Shown: positions 9,023 through 18,057, counted from the stretch's first letter. The stretch: DNA of 56,248 nucleotides from an uncultured Oscillospiraceae bacterium (GCA_910577365.1 CAJTMU010000010.1:1-56248); one strand, 5' to 3'. Notes: a model not told the origin generated them from the letters alone. A program made the numbers and translations.

Positions 9023-10153
9023 TTATTTAAAATATTGATACAGCCTGCACATCATCATTCCGTTGTAAAGCTTGCGGTTTTTATCCGACTTAAGTCCGAA
9101 AATATTTTCAAACTCCTCGTCGGGTGTGATAATATACAACTGATTCCCGCCACGCGGCAGCAGCTGTCTGCCCATAATTTCATAAAGCTCCCGCGCTTGT
9201 GAAAGCTCAAGCATGCGCTCTCCGTACGGAGGATTGGTTATTATCTTAGCAGCTTTATCCGTTTCGGAAAGCTCTCTGTAAGAAAAATCCCTTATGTCCC
9301 GCTTTTCGGCTTTAATATACTTTTCCAGCCCCGCTTTTTTGGCATTTGCTAAAGTAAGCTCAACACACTCCGCATCAATATCATAGCCCATCGCGCGGAA
9401 CTCCGAACCATGGTGAATAGCTTCAAGTGCCTCCTCGCGTGCGCTCCGCCATGCGCGTTCGGGAAGAAATCCATATCGCTCCCCTGCAAAGCGCCGCTTT
9501 AACCCAGGCGCGATATTCAGCGCCTTAAGCGCAGCTTCTATAAGCAGTGTTCCCGAACCGCAGAACGGATCGCACACGATATCCCGCTCCCTTACCCGTG
9601 CCACGTCGATTATCCCCGCCGCGAGAGTTTCCTTAATGGGTGCTGCATTGCTTTCCCTGCGATAGCCGCGCTTGTGCAGACCCGCTCCGCTGGTGTCCAG
9701 CATAAGCGTAAATTCGTCCTTCATCAGCGAGAACCTCACCCTGCACTCTGCGCCGCTCTCCTCCATAACATTTACCCCATATGCTTTGCCAAGATTTACC
9801 GCCATAGCCTTCTTCACAATCTTCTGACAGGCGGGAACACTTTTCAGCACTGAATTGATGCTGTGACCCGAGTTCGGAAACGCATCATACCTCCCGATAT
9901 ATTCCGACAGCGGCAGACGTAGTATCCCCTCGAACAGCTCGTCGAACGTCGCAGCGCGGAACCGGCCCAGCACGGTGCATACGCGCTCCGCCGTCGATAG
10001 CCCGATGTTGGCTTTCGCGCAGACCTCCGCGCTCCCGCCGAACGTCACGCGCCCATCGCTGACCGATATATCCTCGCCGCCGATTTTTTTGACCTCAAAG
10101 CTCAAGGTTTTCTCAAGCCCGAAATGACATGGGGCAATAAATTTATATCCCAT
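9023..10153 (-). CDS. THUMP-domain class I SAM-dependent RNA methyltransferase (RlmL/YpsC-like)
   Basis: The start at 10153 (MGYKFIAPCHFGLEK) has AAGGAG 6 bases upstream; the frame stays open 50 codons further, but that extension lies in repeat-derived sequence. The 376-residue protein has an N-terminal THUMP region (about 50-155) for RNA binding, then a Rossmann methyltransferase with DPFCGSGT at 195-202 and the catalytic NPPY at 307-310. NPPY is typical of enzymes that methylate exocyclic amines; relatives make m2G in 23S rRNA. The exact site cannot be assigned from sequence. The gene ends 12 bases before the transglutaminase gene, suggesting cotranscription. Confidence 0.9.
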   Translation of the reverse strand: MGYKFIAPCHFGLEKTLSFEVKKIGGEDISVSDGRVTFGGSAEVCAKANIGLSTAERVCTVLGRFRAATFDELFEGILRLPLSEYIGRYDAFPNSGHSINSVLKSVPACQKIVKKAMAVNLGKAYGVNVMEESGAECRVRFSLMKDEFTLMLDTSGAGLHKRGYRRESNAAPIKETLAAGIIDVARVRERDIVCDPFCGSGTLLIEAALKALNIAPGLKRRFAGERYGFLPERAWRSAREEALEAIHHGSEFRAMGYDIDAECVELTLANAKKAGLEKYIKAEKRDIRDFSYRELSETDKAAKIITNPPYGERMLELSQARELYEIMGRQLLPRGGNQLYIITPDEEFENIFGLKSDKNRKLYNGMMMCRLYQYFK

Positions 10154-10175
10154 TATTTTCTCCTTATATTGATTT

Positions 10176-10282
10176 GAATTTTCCGCACCGCTTTGTTTTC
10201 CGCTTTGCGGAGAACTGCGGCAACCCCTATGATAAGGCTCTGTTTCACTGTGCTTTCTCACTGGCTTGAGAAGAATTGATGC
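10176..10282 (+). repeat. dispersed fold-back repeat, copy next to the methyltransferase start
   Basis: The left end GAATTTTCCGCA (10176-10187) is a perfect match to the family terminus and is followed by CCGCT. The internal hairpin TCCGCTTTGCGGA is present. The right end is degenerate (AGAATTGATGCATGGAC), and the flank has the usual TTTCAGCGCCTTCGACCG-like text. Confidence 0.65.
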
Positions 10283-10519
10283 ATGGACAAACAGTTGACG
10301 CACACTTTCAGCGCCTTCGACCGCACGATTTCTGCGTTAATTTAAATGCTCTGTAATTCTTAAATCCCCACATTTCGCACAGAATTAGGCTTACAAAGAA
10401 ACCGGTTTCTTTTCCGTGGTCAGGACAGCACTCCATTTCGTCGAACAATTACCTATTAAAGTATTTCAAATACCACACCCTCAAATCCGCCCTCAGCCAA
10501 GCCAACAGTCTTATCTTAT

Positions 10520-10549
10520 ATTGTAACACATATTCAGGAAAAAGTCCAA
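10520..10549 (-). promoter_or_regulatory. probable promoter of the methyltransferase-transglutaminase-DUF58 unit
   Basis: On the minus strand TTGGAC and TACAAT are 18 bases apart, with a TG shortly before the -10 box. Confidence 0.45.
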
Positions 10550-10654
10550 CATTGCGGCGACTTTTTTTAAATATTTTTCTTGTGCAATTTCAACAAACTT
10601 ACAGTATGTCAATTGGTTTATTTATCCAAAATATACAGCTTGTTTCAAAAGCAG

Positions 10655-10683
10655 TTGAAAAAAATTTAAAAGTAATATATAAT
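10655..10683 (+). promoter_or_regulatory. promoter of pgi
   Basis: TTGAAA and TATAAT are separated by 17 bases, about 105 bases before the pgi start. Confidence 0.65.
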
Positions 10684-10788
10684 AATAGACAAGGATATGC
10701 GTGTAAAGATTCTATTCGGATAATTATACGAGAAAAGCGTATTATATAAACAAGATTTGCACGCATTTACTGAAAGGAGTATATTACA

Positions 10789-12129
10789 ATGAGTATAAAA
10801 CTTGACGACAAATACCTTAAGGGCTTTGTGAGGGAGCATGAGCTTTCTGAGCTTGCCCCAATGGTGAAAGCGGCTCACGATACGCTTGCCGCTAAAAACG
10901 GTCCCGGCAGCGACTTTCTTGGCTGGGTTGACCTTCCCGTGGATTACGACAAGGCGGAATTTGAACGTATTAAAGCCGCCGCTACCAAAATCAAGAATGA
11001 CAGCAAGGTGCTGATAGTTATCGGCATAGGCGGCTCGTATCTCGGCGCGAGGGCAGCGATAGAGGCGCTGAAATCAACGCTGTACAACAGCCTTAAAAAA
11101 GATACCCCTGAGATATACTTTATCGGAAACAGCATAAGCCCCACCTATCTTAACGAAGTCATCTCACTTGTGGACGGCCGTGATTTTTCCGTAAACATCA
11201 TTTCCAAATCCGGAACCACCACTGAGCCTGCACTGGCGTTCAGAGTGTTCCGCGACCTTCTGGTTGAGCGTTACGGCGAGGACGGCGCAAAGGGCAGGAT
11301 ATACGCCACCACCGACAAAGCGCGCGGTACTCTTAAGGAGCTTTCCGACAAGATGGGCTATGAAACCTTTGTAATTCCCGACGACGTTGGCGGAAGATTT
11401 TCTGTGCTCACCGCTGTTGGTCTGCTTCCAATCGCCTGCGCCGGCTGCGATATCGACGCGCTTATGAAGGGAGCTGCTGCAGCGCGCGAAGAATATTCTG
11501 AGTGCGACCTTGACAAAAACGCCTGCTATAAATACGCTGCGCTGCGCAATATTCTCTACACCAAGGGAAAGAGCGTGGAGATGCTCATAAGCTATGAGAA
11601 CAGCTTTGCAATGATGGCGGAATGGTTCAAGCAGCTTTACGGCGAAAGCGAAGGCAAGGACGGAAAGGGTCTGTACCCCTCATCTGCGGTATTCTCCACC
11701 GACCTTCACTCGCTGGGTCAGTTCGTTCAGGACGGCTCACGCGTTATGTTTGAGACGGTTATTCAGTTTGCCGAGCCGCAGAAGGAATTTTTCCTCAAGG
11801 ACGATCCTTCCAACGTCGACGGTCTGAATTTCCTTTCTAATCAGAATATGTCAATTGTAAACAGAAAAGCGTTTGAGGGTACTGTTATCGCCCACACCGA
11901 GGGCGGTGTTCCCAATATCGTACTGGAGCTTCCCAAGCTCGACGAATTTGAGCTTGGTTATATTATATACTTCTTTGAAAAGGCTTGCGCCATAAGCGGC
12001 TATTTGCTGGGGGTAAATCCCTTTGATCAGCCCGGTGTTGAAAGCTACAAGAAGAATATGTTCGCGCTTCTCGGAAAGCCCGGCTACGAATCTGCACGGG
12101 CGGAGCTGGAGGCAAAGCTCGGCATCTGA
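10789..12129 (+). CDS. pgi: glucose-6-phosphate isomerase
   Basis: The 446-residue enzyme interconverts glucose 6-phosphate and fructose 6-phosphate in the cytosol. The length matches the short Gram-positive form of the family. Visible motifs are GIGGSYLGA at 79-87, the phosphate-binding SKSGTTTEPALAF, the PGI signature DDVGGRFSVLTAVGLLP, STDLHSLGQFVQDGSR, and the C-terminal signature FDQPGVESYKK with its active-site Lys. AAAGGAG precedes the ATG by about 10 bases. With pfkA 6 kb downstream and pckA far downstream, it gives the window a central-carbon theme. A small P-loop gene follows 58 bases later, probably on the same transcript. Confidence 0.97.
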   Translation: MSIKLDDKYLKGFVREHELSELAPMVKAAHDTLAAKNGPGSDFLGWVDLPVDYDKAEFERIKAAATKIKNDSKVLIVIGIGGSYLGARAAIEALKSTLYNSLKKDTPEIYFIGNSISPTYLNEVISLVDGRDFSVNIISKSGTTTEPALAFRVFRDLLVERYGEDGAKGRIYATTDKARGTLKELSDKMGYETFVIPDDVGGRFSVLTAVGLLPIACAGCDIDALMKGAAAAREEYSECDLDKNACYKYAALRNILYTKGKSVEMLISYENSFAMMAEWFKQLYGESEGKDGKGLYPSSAVFSTDLHSLGQFVQDGSRVMFETVIQFAEPQKEFFLKDDPSNVDGLNFLSNQNMSIVNRKAFEGTVIAHTEGGVPNIVLELPKLDEFELGYIIYFFEKACAISGYLLGVNPFDQPGVESYKKNMFALLGKPGYESARAELEAKLGI

Positions 12130-12187
12130 CGGCGCATACCAGATACGCCGTTTGTGCACAATTATTTTATTCACGGAGGTCAAAACC

Positions 12188-12592
12188 ATGATCAAGCTCA
12201 TCACAGGCAGAAGAGGTTCAGGCAAGACAAAAATCCTTATCGACGCAATCCATGCGGCGGAAAAAAACACCAATGGCAATGTAGTCGCGGTACAGAAGGG
12301 CTCTTCTCTGAACACCGACATCACCTATAAGGTACGTCTGGTAAATATCGAGGATTACGCCGTTGAGGGTATTGACGCGTTCTACGGCTTTATAGCGGGC
12401 GTTCTGGCATCAGACCATGACTGCACGGATATTTTTGTTGACGCAACTCTTAAAATTACAGGCAGAGATTATGCCGCTCTTGGCGAAATGTTTGCTAAGC
12501 TGGAGAAAATCACCAACTCCACCACCATTACCTGCACCATCTCGGCGGATAATTCCGAACTTCCCGAGGAAATGAAAAAGTTTATTGTCTGA
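12188..12592 (+). CDS. small P-loop protein of unknown function
   Basis: The start at 12188 has GGAGG 8 bases upstream. The 134-residue product opens with a Walker A motif (GRRGSGKT, residues 7-14), but I see no obvious Walker B or sensor motif; candidates are TDIFVDATLKI near 80-90. It has no signal peptide or membrane segment. The position between pgi and rpmF gives no firm functional hint. The gene ends just before the rpmF promoter. The fold is likely a minimal nucleotide-binding domain, but I cannot name its role. Confidence 0.75.
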   Translation: MIKLITGRRGSGKTKILIDAIHAAEKNTNGNVVAVQKGSSLNTDITYKVRLVNIEDYAVEGIDAFYGFIAGVLASDHDCTDIFVDATLKITGRDYAALGEMFAKLEKITNSTTITCTISADNSELPEEMKKFIV

Positions 12593-12609
12593 TTTTTTCG
12601 GAAAAACGC

Positions 12610-12638
12610 TTGACAAACCCGAATTTGTGTGTTATAAT
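12610..12638 (+). promoter_or_regulatory. strong promoter of rpmF
   Basis: TTGACA and TATAAT are both perfect and separated by 17 bases, as expected for a ribosomal protein gene. Confidence 0.85.
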
Positions 12639-12655
12639 ACTTAACGTGCCTATTA

Positions 12656-12681
12656 CGGATTCCGAATGTCGGATTCTGAAT
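12656..12681 (+). repeat. short tandem repeat in the rpmF leader
   Basis: CGGATTCCGAAT and CGGATTCTGAAT occur 14 bases apart inside the ~80-nt untranslated leader. They may be a protein-binding site on DNA or RNA, or chance. Confidence 0.5.
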
Positions 12682-12720
12682 ATTTATTGGAAAGCTATAC
12701 TACACTAAGGGGGTGCAATA

Positions 12721-12903
12721 ATGGCAGTTCCGAAGAGGAAGGTATCTCGCGCAAGACGTGACAAAAGACGTTCACAGGTTTGGAAGTTATCTGCACCTGC
12801 TTTCTCACGCTGCAAGCAGTGCGGTGAGCTGAAGCTCGCGCACAGAGTTTGCGGAAATTGCGGTTATTACAATGATAAGGTTGTTGTCGCTAAGGAAGCG
12901 TAA
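12721..12903 (+). CDS. rpmF: 50S ribosomal protein L32
   Basis: The 60-residue protein has the typical L32 start MAVPKRKVSRARRDKRRS and a zinc-binding form of the C-terminal half (CKQC ... CGNC). It is part of the large ribosomal subunit. The Cys-containing version is the zinc-dependent paralogue type; whether a Cys-free copy exists elsewhere cannot be seen here. AAGGGGG precedes the start, and it has its own promoter and terminator. The usual upstream partner yceD/DUF177 is absent. Confidence 0.97.
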   Translation: MAVPKRKVSRARRDKRRSQVWKLSAPAFSRCKQCGELKLAHRVCGNCGYYNDKVVVAKEA

Positions 12904-12956
12904 GTGTCATTGTATAACTAAACCGTTTGGTTTACGAGGAACGTTTAACCGTCTGC

Positions 12957-12992
12957 AAAACAGGCTCGGCTTTTGCCGGGTCTGTTTTTTCT
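12957..12992 (+). terminator. rpmF terminator
   Basis: AACAGGCTCGGC pairs with GCCGGGTCTGTT and is followed by a T-rich tract. Confidence 0.85.
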
Positions 12993-13055
12993 TTTTGTTT
13001 AAACATGTCTTTCGTTAATAATCAGTTTTGATGCGCCCATTTACAAGGCTTCTTG

Positions 13056-13084
13056 TTGACATTTTCAATTTATTGTGCTATAAT
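13056..13084 (+). promoter_or_regulatory. promoter upstream of a decayed small gene
   Basis: TTGACA and TATAAT, both perfect, are separated by 17 bases. The transcript would run through the broken reading frames to the terminator at 13501-13531. Confidence 0.75.
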
Positions 13085-13139
13085 AAAATTACACCAATAA
13101 TTTAAGACTTTTGGCAAATATACCAAACGGTCGGAATAT

Positions 13140-13491
13140 ATGCAAAACAAGACTTTCTTGATTATATTTTTGGTCGTTTTGCTTATGTGCTGTGCGACAG
13201 CAAAAATGACAGCGATTTTACGGCAGAAGTTCCGATACAAAGCAGGAAAGTGACTTTAACACTCTTCGGCTCGATTTGCCGAAAATGGCAAAAATACATA
13301 ATCGCGGCTTAGGAACATCCGAAGCACCTGTATTGGAATGCCGACCAACCGAATATTACACATATAACTACGCAAAATATATCCTATGTTTTGACAGGCA
13401 TAACGAATTAATGTACCAAGTTTCGCCCGATATGTCTGGCGAGGGCAGGTGTGCGGTTCTGAATCATGTATTGACCGCCTTGAAAATCTGA
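13140..13491 (+). pseudogene. probable decayed small lipoprotein gene
   Basis: An ATG at 13140 opens MQNKTFLIIFLVVLLMCCATAK, which looks like a lipoprotein signal. The frame soon ends, but sensible sequence continues in a second frame from about 13202 (NDSDFTAEVPIQSRKVTLTL) and in a third from about 13276 to the stop at 13491 (EAPVLECRPTEYYTYNYAKY, then YQVSP). The unit has its own promoter and a perfect terminator 10 bases after the last stop. I read this as one secreted-protein gene broken by two indels. The alternative is a single small gene of 71 codons at 13276-13491, which lacks a good ribosome site. Confidence 0.4.
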
Positions 13492-13500
13492 ATCTGGCAG

Positions 13501-13531
13501 CTCCCCGAAATCAAGCTTTCGGGGAGTTTTT
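13501..13531 (+). terminator. terminator before dnaE
   Basis: CTCCCCGAAA pairs with TTTCGGGGAG and is followed by five Ts. It lies only 20 bases upstream of the dnaE start. Confidence 0.85.
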
Positions 13532-13551
13532 AACAAAGAGGGGAGATAAGC

Positions 13552-16500
13552 GTGCAGACATTTGTACATCTTCATGTTCACACAGAATACAGCCTGCTGG
13601 ACGGAGCATGCAGGCTTGCTCCGCTTGTCGAAAAGGCTAAGGAGCTGGGTCAGACAGCACTCGCGATAACCGACCACGGCGCTCTTTATGGAGCAGTTGA
13701 GTTCTACAACATATGCAAAACGCAGGGTATAAAGCCAATTATCGGCTGCGAGGTGTACGTTGCGGAAAACAGCCGCCTTGAAAAAACGCGCCGCGGCTTT
13801 GCTCCATATCACTTGACCCTGCTTTGCGCCAACAATGAAGGCTACCGCAATCTCTGCCGCCTTGTTTCTGATTCGTTTATCAACGGTCAGTGCGAGGTGC
13901 CGCGCTGCGACAAGGAAACCCTTGCACATTACAGCGGGGGTCTGATAGCGTTTTCGGGCTGCGGCGACGGAGAGATACCGCGCCTGCTTGAGCAGAATCG
14001 CCACAGCGAGGCGCGGGAAGCCGCGCAATGGTATGCCGATGTTTTCACAGCGGGATTTTACATTGAAATACAGAACCATAAAACCGAGCGAGATAGAAAA
14101 CTCTGCGCCCAGCTCCGCGCGTTTTCGGAGGAAACTGGTCTGCCGCTGTGTCCCACCAACAATGTACACTATATTACACCTGAGGATAGCTTTACTCAAA
14201 AGGTTCTTTCCTGTATAGGACAGGGGAAACGGCTCTCCGACCAAAACCCGACGGAGCTTCCAACAGATGAATATTACTTTAAAAGCGCTGAGGAAATGCG
14301 TCTGCTTTTCACCGAAAGAGAACTCGCCGTTACCGCCGAGATAGCGGAAAAGTGCAATGTGGAATTTGAATTCGGCGTTACAAAGCTGCCGCTTTTTACC
14401 GCCGAGGGCGTAACGGAAAACGCTGCATATTTCCGCAGGCTGTGCCTAAAGGGAGCGGAAAAGCGATATGGAGAAATAAGCGGCGAGATATCGCAGCGTT
14501 TGGAGCATGAGCTTAAAATCATTGAGAAAATGGGCTTTGTGGATTACTACCTTATTGTATGGGATTTCGTGCGTTACGCCAAGACACACGATATTCCCGT
14601 GGGACCAGGCAGGGGCAGCGGCGCGGGCAGCCTGTGCGCCTACTGCATGGGAATAACCGATATCGACCCGCTTCGGTATAATCTGCTTTTTGAACGCTTT
14701 CTAAACCCCGAAAGGATATCCATGCCAGATTTTGATATTGATTTCTGCAACGAGCGCAGGGGAGAGGTCATAGAATACGTTAAGCGGCGGTACGGTGCGG
14801 ATCATGTGGCTCAGATAATCGCTTTCGACACCATGAAAGCAAAGGGCGCTATCCGTGACGCGGCACGGGTGATGGGTATGCCCCAATCCGTACCAGACGC
14901 TGCCGCGAGGCTTATCCCAAGCTTCAACTCCACTCTTGCGGAGGAGGCTGAAAACGGAGAACTGGCAAAGCTGTGCGCGCAGAATGAAAATGTGCGCAAG
15001 GTAGTTAGAGTAGCGCGTTCAATAGAGGGAATGCCGCGGCACACCACCGTTCACGCCGCGGGCGTGGTTATAACCCGCGACCCTGTAACGGAATACGTTC
15101 CGCTTCGCAGTGACGACGGGGAAACGGTCACCCAGTTCACCATGGGCGTTCTGGAGCAGCTGGGGCTGCTTAAAATGGATTTTCTCGGGCTGCGTAATCT
15201 TACCGTGATAAAAAATACGGTGAATCTCATACACACGCAGCGTCCGTTTGAATTGAAAAATATTGACGAGCATGACCCCGAAGTTTTCAGAATGCTGTCG
15301 CATGGCGGTACGACAGGAGTTTTTCAGTTTGAGAGCGAGGGCATGACCTCTGTGCTTATGCGGCTTCAGCCCGTATCCATAGAAGACCTTACTGCGGCGC
15401 TGTCACTGTACCGCCCCGGACCTATGGCATCCATTCCCGCTTATATAGAAAACAAGCGCAAGCACCCAGAGGATATTAAATACAAGCATCCGATCCTGAA
15501 AGATATACTTTCCGTCACATATGGGGTTATCGTGTATCAGGAGCAGGTAATGCAGATTTGCCGCGCCGTAGGCGGGTATTCCTACGGCAGAGCCGACCTT
15601 GTACGCCGCGCAATGTCCAAGAAAAAGCATGACGTGATGGTCAGGGAGCGCGGGGCATTCGTATACGGAACGGAGGAAAACTGCGGGGCAGTAGCGAACG
15701 GAGTGCCCGAAAAAACGGCGAATGAGATATTTGACGAGATGGTATCTTTCGCCTCCTATGCTTTCAACAAGTCGCATGCCGCGGCATATGCCACTGTGGC
15801 GTATCAAACCGCCTATCTGCGAAAACACTTTTATCTCGAATATATGACCGCGCTCATTACCAGTGTGCTTGACAGCACATACAAAATGGCGGAATATATT
15901 TCCGACCTCTCCAACCACGGTGTAAAGCTGCTCCCGCCCGACATAAACAAAAGCTGCGCGGAATTTACCATGGAAAACGGAGCTATGCGATACGGACTGA
16001 CGGCGGTAAAGAATCTTGGCAGAAGCTTTATTGAAAATATGGTCAAGGAAAGGGAACAGGGGGATTTTTCCTCAGTGACTGATTTCTGCGTAAGAATGGC
16101 GGCATACGACAACAACCGCCGATATATGGATTCACTTATAAGCGCGGGAGCGTTCAGCGGTTTTCCGCAGACGCGGAAGCAGCTTAAGCAGAGCTGCAAA
16201 GCGCTTTTGGACTTCGCGCATGAGGAGTATTCTCGCCGCTCCGGCGGGCAGCTTGACCTTTTGGGGGACAGCGACGCGAAGGAATTTGAGTTCCCCGCCG
16301 CAGAGGAATACCGTCCCATTCAGCTTCTGCAGATGGAGCATGAAGTGGTCGGTCTTTATATTTCGGGACACCCTGTTGACGATTATCTTTGCCGCGCCGA
16401 CGCGGACTGCATGTATATTGCGGACGCACTCACGCTGTCCGAGGGTAAGCAGCTCTCTATAATGGGACTGATGCTTTCCAACCGTCTGAGCACTGCCAGA

Positions 16501-16929
16501 AGCGGCGCGGCGATGTCCTTTGCATCATTTGAGGATAATTCGGGGGTTATTGATGCTGTGATATTCCCCGACCTTTACGCGAAAATAGGACGTATTCCTG
16601 ATGGAGAAGTGTACTCTGTCCGTGGGCGCATATCCATAAAGGGAGAGCGCCGCAGCATTATCTGCGAACGCGTTACTCCCGCCGAGAAAATGCCCGAGCA
16701 CCCTCGTCGCACGCTGTATGTCAATATCCGCTCTAATGACGCGGAAAAGTACTCCGCTGTTTCGGCATTGTTTTTGAGGTATAAGGGAATATCACGCGCG
16801 CGTATATGTTACAGCGACACTCGCAAAGTAATGCGGCTAAACGGACTGCTCGGCGTTAAGATATGCGACGGGCTGTTAAGGGAGCTGAAAAAAATATGCG
16901 GAGACGAGAACGTAACAATAAAAGAGTAA
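13552..16929 (+). CDS. dnaE: DNA polymerase III alpha subunit (DnaE type)
   Basis: A GTG start at 13552 has GGGGAG about 7 bases upstream. The 1125-residue length is normal for DnaE. The N-terminal PHP domain shows HLHVHTEYSLLDGA and ITDHGALYG. The polymerase core has GPGRGSGAGSLCAYCMGIT and the catalytic PDFDIDF, with D393 and D395, plus a third acidic residue in LKMDFLGLRN near 543. Fingers and helix-hairpin regions include FNKSHAAAYA. A C-terminal OB-fold lies at about 960-1050 (ISIMGLML ... ARSGAAMSFASFEDNSG). It acts in the replisome. Low-GC Gram-positives also have PolC, and DnaE often makes the first stretch after the primer. An upstream terminator suggests it needs its own weak promoter or readthrough. 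Confidence 0.97.
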   Translation: MQTFVHLHVHTEYSLLDGACRLAPLVEKAKELGQTALAITDHGALYGAVEFYNICKTQGIKPIIGCEVYVAENSRLEKTRRGFAPYHLTLLCANNEGYRNLCRLVSDSFINGQCEVPRCDKETLAHYSGGLIAFSGCGDGEIPRLLEQNRHSEAREAAQWYADVFTAGFYIEIQNHKTERDRKLCAQLRAFSEETGLPLCPTNNVHYITPEDSFTQKVLSCIGQGKRLSDQNPTELPTDEYYFKSAEEMRLLFTERELAVTAEIAEKCNVEFEFGVTKLPLFTAEGVTENAAYFRRLCLKGAEKRYGEISGEISQRLEHELKIIEKMGFVDYYLIVWDFVRYAKTHDIPVGPGRGSGAGSLCAYCMGITDIDPLRYNLLFERFLNPERISMPDFDIDFCNERRGEVIEYVKRRYGADHVAQIIAFDTMKAKGAIRDAARVMGMPQSVPDAAARLIPSFNSTLAEEAENGELAKLCAQNENVRKVVRVARSIEGMPRHTTVHAAGVVITRDPVTEYVPLRSDDGETVTQFTMGVLEQLGLLKMDFLGLRNLTVIKNTVNLIHTQRPFELKNIDEHDPEVFRMLSHGGTTGVFQFESEGMTSVLMRLQPVSIEDLTAALSLYRPGPMASIPAYIENKRKHPEDIKYKHPILKDILSVTYGVIVYQEQVMQICRAVGGYSYGRADLVRRAMSKKKHDVMVRERGAFVYGTEENCGAVANGVPEKTANEIFDEMVSFASYAFNKSHAAAYATVAYQTAYLRKHFYLEYMTALITSVLDSTYKMAEYISDLSNHGVKLLPPDINKSCAEFTMENGAMRYGLTAVKNLGRSFIENMVKEREQGDFSSVTDFCVRMAAYDNNRRYMDSLISAGAFSGFPQTRKQLKQSCKALLDFAHEEYSRRSGGQLDLLGDSDAKEFEFPAAEEYRPIQLLQMEHEVVGLYISGHPVDDYLCRADADCMYIADALTLSEGKQLSIMGLMLSNRLSTARSGAAMSFASFEDNSGVIDAVIFPDLYAKIGRIPDGEVYSVRGRISIKGERRSIICERVTPAEKMPEHPRRTLYVNIRSNDAEKYSAVSALFLRYKGISRARICYSDTRKVMRLNGLLGVKICDGLLRELKKICGDENVTIKE

Positions 16930-16944
16930 GCACCGCACAATAAC

Positions 16945-16978
16945 AAAAAACGCCCAGGGAAACTCAAGGGCGTTTTTT
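16945..16978 (+). terminator. dnaE terminator, possibly bidirectional
   Basis: AAAACGCCC pairs with GGGCGTTTT and is followed by T residues on the plus strand and flanked by A residues on the other side. It can therefore also serve the convergent minus-strand gene ending at 17009. Confidence 0.75.
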
Positions 16979-17008
16979 ATGTATTGATATTGACAAAGCG
17001 CGTTTTCG

Positions 17009-17323
17009 TTATTCGCCTTCGCTGTTCCGCATAGCTTCATCTCTCATCCGCACTATCTCATCTATGGTGTAGACTCGTATTTCACCGTTTTCTATCATCT
17101 TATCCCAATCAGCGATACATGAATCGACGGATATAAATTTTGCGTCGTTAACCTCTATGTAATTTTGGGATGGGGTCATAAAGGGAAAATATGAATAAAA
17201 ATCGCTGCCGAGAAACTCACTGAGAGAATAGAAAGTGAATAACACCGCTACCGTGTTGAACAGAAGAAGCAGACCCGCAAATATTGCTGCGATTGTTAAA
17301 ACTATTTTTTTTGCTTTTGACAT
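17009..17323 (-). CDS. small single-pass membrane protein
   Basis: The 104-residue product has a basic start (MSKAKK), one membrane helix at about 7-32, and an outward-facing C-terminal domain with VNDAKFISVDSCIADWDKMI and a charged end. AGAAAGG lies 8 bases upstream of the ATG. The gene starts 13 bases after the end of a decayed secreted-protein gene, so the two were probably cotranscribed. I do not recognise a family. Confidence 0.65.
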   Translation of the reverse strand: MSKAKKIVLTIAAIFAGLLLLFNTVAVLFTFYSLSEFLGSDFYSYFPFMTPSQNYIEVNDAKFISVDSCIADWDKMIENGEIRVYTIDEIVRMRDEAMRNSEGE

Positions 17324-17336
17324 AATAACGCCTTTC

Positions 17337-17760
17337 TCATTTTACATAAAATGAATAACCTATGGTTGATTCACCCATGCTTCCATCTTTATGAAATTCA
17401 AGACACATTTTTATTGGAGATACACCCAATGAACCAGTGAACAAAAGTTTAGTTTGTGCACCCAAGCAAAAAACAATTGTTATTTTTGAAGCACTCCAAC
17501 CCAAATTTTTATCACATATATGTGCAGTAGCCGAATATTTGTTTGAGAATATAAATCCGGCATGTATATAATACCCAATTTTGCGGACATTTTTCTCCGT
17601 CCACCTCGGTGAAATACTGTCCGTCAACCGTCCAACAGTCATATTCACCAATTTGAACAATTTAATCAACCTCATCATACGGCAGTGCTTCTGCTGCGTA
17701 CTTTGATACTTTGACTGTCAAGACCATCATCGCTGCGGAAAAAATTGATATTATTTTCAT
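17337..17760 (-). pseudogene. decayed secreted protein gene
   Basis: A good start exists at 17760: GAGGA lies upstream and the ATG opens a signal peptide (MKIISIFSAAMMVLTVKVSK). The frame meets TAA at 17662-17664 after 32 codons. Without the stop it would continue with sensible sequence (IVQIGEYDCWTVDGQYFTEV). From about 17600 the plausible coding sequence moves to another frame (SNKYSATAHICDKNLGWSAS, then GSMGESTIGYSFYVK) and ends at 17337. I infer one secreted protein of roughly 140 residues, broken by a nonsense codon and a frameshift. A 113-codon ORF starting at 17678 covers the second part, but its first residues are out of register. Confidence 0.5.
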
Positions 17761-18020
17761 TATGATTTTTCCTCAGCAAATTTTATATTGGTTTTCTTAA
17801 CCATTTATATTATACATCAACATTTTATTTACTTTGACATTTATTTATATTACAAATATATCTTCTTAAAGTAATCGTTTACGAGCTTTACCACATAAAA
17901 TATTGTAAATACGGTTAAAATGTCGTCTGAATTATACACAGATTTTCTTTAAAAAAATCCCGAAAATTGTGGAAAAAGCCACATTATTATAAGCCTTGTA
18001 AGCTAAAACAAAAAAAGCAC
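17761..18020. other. AT-rich intergenic region
   Basis: No gene is seen between the decayed secreted-protein gene and the pfkA promoter. The sequence is very AT-rich, with several short A/T runs. Confidence 0.5.
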
Positions 18021-18050
18021 TTGACTAAAAGGTGTGGAATATAGTAAAAT
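18021..18050 (+). promoter_or_regulatory. pfkA promoter
   Basis: TTGACT and TAAAAT are separated by 18 bases, about 250 bases before the pfkA start. Confidence 0.6.
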
Positions 18051-18057
18051 AGTGTTT

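Larger units (their letters stand above)
10283..10788. other. intergenic region between divergent genes
   Basis: No gene is seen here. It holds a minus-strand promoter near 10520-10549 for the methyltransferase unit and a plus-strand promoter at 10655-10683 for pgi. The remainder is unremarkable AT-rich sequence. Confidence 0.6.

Noticed and set aside
10154..10303. Upstream 50-codon extension of the RNA methyltransferase
   Set aside because: It runs through a repeat copy, lacks a ribosome site and family similarity; MGYKFIAPCHFGLEK has AAGGAG in front.
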